A stretch of 64,000 nucleotides of DNA, from assembly GCA_029202845.1 (NCBI GenBank), contig CP119315.1, positions 3,131,001 to 3,195,000 on the forward strand, given 5' to 3'. The notes under the pieces are model-generated. The model was not told where the DNA came from and ran no database searches. It saw only the letters and a program-made list of their open reading frames with translations. Source of the DNA: Candidatus Sphingomonas colombiensis. GTDB taxonomy: Bacteria > Pseudomonadota > Alphaproteobacteria > Sphingomonadales > Sphingomonadaceae. Each line of letters begins with the position of its first letter. Position 1 is the stretch's first letter. The position numbers were made by a program, and so were the translations under genes. Positions 59,151-64,000 of this stretch are shown piece after piece.

Positions 59151-60377
59151 TCAGCTCCGATAATCAGCGTTGATCGAGATATAACCGTGGGTCAGGTCGC
59201 AGGTCCAAACCGTCGCGCGGCCATTGCCGAGGCCGATATCGACGCCAACCTCGACTTCCAGGCCCTTGAGATGCGCGGCGACCGGCGCCTCGTCATACCC
59301 TTCGACCGCAAGGCCATCGCGCGCCACCTGCGTAGCACCGAAGCGGATCGCCAGCCGGTCGCGCTCGGCAGGTTCGCCCGCCTTGCCGACCGCCATGACG
59401 ATGCGGCCCCAATTCGCGTCCTCGCCGGCGATCGCGGTCTTCACCAGCGGTGAGTTGGCGATCGACATCGCGATCTGGTGCGCGCTGCGGTCGCTCTCCG
59501 CGCCTTCCACGGTGATTTCGATCAGCTTTTGCGCGCCCTCGCCGTCACGCACCACGAGCATCGCGAGCTGGCGGCACAGATCGGAAAGCGCGGCGCGGAA
59601 GGCGTCCGCACCGGCGCTCTCGTCACCGGATAGCGGCGCATTGCCTGCCTTGCCGGTGGCGAAGGCAAGCACAGTGTCGCTGGTCGAGGTGTCGCCGTCG
59701 ACGGTGATGCACGAGAAGGTGCGCCCGTTCGCCGCAGACAGCGCGGACTGGAGGAACGCCGGCTCGACGGCGGCGTCGGTGAAAATGAACCCGAGCATCG
59801 TCGCCATGTCGGGGGCGATCATCCCGGAGCCCTTGATGACGCCGACCAGCGTGACCGTGCGACCATCGACGATAGCGGTGGTCATCGCGCCCTTGGCATA
59901 GGTGTCCGTGGTGCCGATCGCCTCTGCGGCGGCGAGCCAGTCGGCCGGTTGGGCGGTGAAGGCCGCGTCCAGCCCGGCTTCCGCCTTGTCGATCGGCAGC
60001 GGCACGCCGATCACGCCGGTCGAGGCAACGAACACGTCCGACGGCTGGCACCCCAGATGCCCCGCCGCGCGGGCCGCGATCGCCTCAACGGCCGCACGGC
60101 CGCGATTGCCCGTGAAGGCATTGGAATTGCCGGCGTTGACCACCAGCGCACGGGCGTTGCCGAGCACCAGCGCCTTGCGGCACCACTCCACCTCCGGCGA
60201 GGGACATTTCGATTGCGTCAGCACGCCGGCCACCGCTGTTCCCTCATCCAGCGTTACGAAAGTGAGATCGCAGCGATCCCATTGCTTGTAGCGCGCCCGC
60301 GCCACACGCGGCGTGGCGCCCGCGACGGCGGGAAGATCGGGAAAGGGCAAGGCGAGCGGCGAAACAGCGGTGGACAT
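59151..60377 (-). CDS. argJ: Bifunctional glutamate N-acetyltransferase / amino-acid acetyltransferase ArgJ
   Basis: The 408-residue product has the self-cleavage site AKGAMTTAIVDG, where the precursor is cut before the nucleophilic threonine, plus GVLTQSKCPSPEV, NAGNSNAFTG, STGVIG and the C-terminal GYISINADYRS. It transfers acetyl from N-acetylornithine to glutamate in the cyclic arginine pathway, and in bifunctional forms also from acetyl-CoA. Start at ATG 60377; the open frame continues upstream through the GTACA repeats and is not coding. Confidence 0.95.
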   Translation of the reverse strand: MSTAVSPLALPFPDLPAVAGATPRVARARYKQWDRCDLTFVTLDEGTAVAGVLTQSKCPSPEVEWCRKALVLGNARALVVNAGNSNAFTGNRGRAAVEAIAARAAGHLGCQPSDVFVASTGVIGVPLPIDKAEAGLDAAFTAQPADWLAAAEAIGTTDTYAKGAMTTAIVDGRTVTLVGVIKGSGMIAPDMATMLGFIFTDAAVEPAFLQSALSAANGRTFSCITVDGDTSTSDTVLAFATGKAGNAPLSGDESAGADAFRAALSDLCRQLAMLVVRDGEGAQKLIEITVEGAESDRSAHQIAMSIANSPLVKTAIAGEDANWGRIVMAVGKAGEPAERDRLAIRFGATQVARDGLAVEGYDEAPVAAHLKGLEVEVGVDIGLGNGRATVWTCDLTHGYISINADYRS

Positions 60378-60481
60378 GCGAGCGCCATAGCCATGTGTCC
60401 GACGCGACAAAAGGGGCGACGGCGAACGAGCGACGAAGATGAGCGCGAGCGGACGAATACCGAAATATGCCCGATTGCCGC

Positions 60482-60532
60482 GTACAACAACCGCGTACAG
60501 CCGTGTACAACAGCAGTGTACAAACGCGTACA
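60482..60532. repeat. Five GTACA pentamers spaced 13/10/13/10
   Basis: GTACA occurs at 60482, 60495, 60505, 60518 and 60528. The alternation gives a 23-base period: GTACAACA-N5-GTACA repeated, with a third start at 60528. It lies in the gap between the divergent argJ gene and the small secreted protein upstream of secA. Regular spacing near one and two helical turns suggests cooperative binding by a regulator. It is not a CRISPR array. Confidence 0.7.
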
Positions 60533-60576
60533 AAATGGTTGGAGTTTCCTACGGCGATCCCTATGTCTTCGCGCGC

Positions 60577-60831
60577 ATGAACCTGCTTCTGCTCCTTTCC
60601 GCCCTGCTGACGGCGCTGACCGGCGTCAGTGGTCGCGCGGCCGGGCCGCAGCAGGTGCAGGCCGTGGCACAGGAACAGGCGGTGCGTCAGGCGCCAACTG
60701 CCGTTGCCACCCAGCCGGTCGCGCGGCCGATCGCCGCGCTGCCGGGGCTCATTGCTGTCGCTTATGGCGACGCGATCATCGCCCCGCTCTTTTCCGCCAT
60801 CCCCGCATGGGTGGATCGCCGGCGCGAATAA
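60577..60831 (+). CDS. Small secreted protein upstream of secA, SecM-like candidate
   Basis: The 84-residue product has a signal peptide MNLLLLLSALLTALTGVSGRAAG, then a low-complexity Q/A/V/P-rich stretch and a hydrophobic, conserved-looking end with PLFSAIPAWVDRRRE. The stop is followed 8 bases later by a perfect 10-bp hairpin, and secA starts 112 bases after the stop. This matches the layout of E. coli secM-secA, and FSAIPAW (residues 72-78) resembles the FSTPVW of the SecM arrest motif. The terminal RAGP of SecM is missing. No Shine-Dalgarno is obvious; ATG 60535 is an in-frame alternative. The secretion-monitor role is inference. Confidence 0.6.
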   Translation: MNLLLLLSALLTALTGVSGRAAGPQQVQAVAQEQAVRQAPTAVATQPVARPIAALPGLIAVAYGDAIIAPLFSAIPAWVDRRRE

Positions 60832-60838
60832 GGCGCCC

Positions 60839-60866
60839 AATGCGTCGCCGTCTCGCGCGACGCATT
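60839..60866 (+). promoter_or_regulatory. Hairpin in the secA leader
   Basis: AATGCGTCGC (60839-60848) pairs perfectly with GCGACGCATT (60857-60866) around an 8-base loop, just after the small ORF stop (60829-60831). The adjacent TTCCT (60865-60869) is complementary to AGGAA of the secA ribosome binding site (60932-60936), so alternative pairings are possible. No U-tract follows, so it is not a typical terminator. Confidence 0.6.
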
Positions 60867-60943
60867 CCTTCATCGACGATCTCATTTGCGTGCCGCGCTT
60901 CATCGCGTCGCCGCGTCAATCCAATATCAATAGGAAGTCCGCC

Positions 60944-63685
<2,742 letters not shown>

Positions 63686-63730
63686 GGTGAGAGGCGGGCC
63701 CGACGCGGCTCGCCTCAACCCCGAACAATA

Positions 63731-63769
63731 AAAAGGGGCGGCGGATCGTGGTGATCCGCCGCCCCTTTT
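63731..63769. terminator. Bidirectional intrinsic terminator
   Basis: GGGGCGGCGGATC (63735-63747) pairs perfectly with GATCCGCCGCCCC (63753-63765) around five bases. TTTT follows on the plus strand and AAAA precedes it, so it can end both secA and the convergent DUF4136 gene. Confidence 0.92.
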
Positions 63770-63792
63770 CTATTCGTATCGCCTGAGAAAGA

Positions 63793-64000
63793 TCAGGGCT
63801 TGGGCAACACCACCGTCGGCCCGATCCGGTCCGCCACTTCACGTGCGTTGAAAGCGCGAACCTCATCCCGTGCGGGCGTGCCCTTGCGCATCACGAGTTC
63901 TGCTGAGGCCTCGTAGCGATCGACCGTGCGGATATCGATATTGTCGCCCCAGAACGGATCACCGAACCACGGATCCCACGCGCGCCAGCCGAAACCGCGC
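63793..64000 (-). CDS. DUF4136-domain protein, C-terminal part (5' end outside window)
   Basis: Sixty-eight C-terminal codons are visible on the minus strand, reading GFGWRAWDPWFGDPFWGDN, then IDIRTVDRYEASAELVMRKG and ending VVLPKP before TGA at 63795-63793. The tryptophan-rich segment followed by a strand with YEASAELVM is typical of DUF4136 proteins, which are usually outer-membrane lipoproteins of unknown function. The signal peptide is outside the window. Confidence 0.75.
   Translation of the reverse strand, partial: RGFGWRAWDPWFGDPFWGDNIDIRTVDRYEASAELVMRKGTPARDEVRAFNAREVADRIGPTVVLPKP

Noticed and set aside
60482..60532. The GTACA array as a CRISPR array or plasmid iterons
   Set aside because: Repeat unit is only five bases with a 23-base period, there are no unique spacers of CRISPR size, no cas genes and no replication initiator nearby.

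Overview
The window is GC-rich, gene-dense bacterial chromosome. Gene content and order point to an alphaproteobacterium of the order Sphingomonadales, most likely Sphingomonas or a close relative. The main clues are a DivL-type tyrosine pseudokinase upstream of tsaE-amgK-murU-addB-addA-trxA, a CIRCE-controlled groESL operon, YajC-SecD-SecF followed by an Mth938-like protein, a TamB C-terminus, and many short ATGA-type overlaps. No prophage, insertion sequence, CRISPR array or plasmid function is visible. The genus is an inference from gene content, not from a marker gene.

Layout. 1-3.2 kb: end of tamB and a flavin monooxygenase. 3.2-3.97 kb: a 766-base gap with inverted repeats and a possible 17-codon ORF. 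3.97-8.1 kb: signalling unit with an EAL protein, a periplasmic-TPR hybrid histidine kinase and a CheY-like regulator. 8.2-14.3 kb: lipoprotein, MATE pump, groESL, Uup-like ABC-F. 14.3-23.2 kb: a tightly overlapping minus-strand operon (TIGR03013-type sugar transferase, prsK, prsR, prsT, DUF815 ATPase) that matches the regulatory part of the PEP-CTERM/exosortase A system, divergent from a mannose-1-phosphate guanylyltransferase. 23.3-27.2 kb: PepSY protein, PhoPQ-like pair, MASE1-GGDEF cyclase. 27.2-38.3 kb: metabolism (luciferase-like oxidoreductase, HAD nucleotidase, dapD, second ABC-F, glpX, CPBP protease, acyl-CoA ligase, chorismate mutase, polyprenyl synthase, glycosyltransferase). 38.3-41.2 kb: Sec accessory proteins. 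41.7 kb: tRNA-Pro(GGG). 42-44.4 kb: PDZ protein and a second two-component pair. 44.5-47.2 kb: peroxiredoxin, YqgE, ahcY. 47.3-58.5 kb: divL-tsaE-amgK-murU-addB-addA-trxA. 58.5-60.4 kb: argJ and a GST on the minus strand. 60.4-63.7 kb: a GTACA repeat array, a small secreted protein and secA. The window ends in a DUF4136 protein.

Three observations stand out. First, an 84-codon ORF with a signal peptide lies directly upstream of secA. Its C-terminus contains FSAIPAW, and a perfect 10-bp hairpin starts 8 bases after its stop, so the layout resembles secM-secA. Second, five GTACA pentamers spaced 13/10/13/10 bases lie between argJ and this ORF. Third, three conserved genes (uup, addA, secA) carry about 20 clustered single-base shifts, almost all +1. 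Because secA is essential, these look like uncorrected sequencing errors rather than gene decay, and the affected translations should be read with that in mind.
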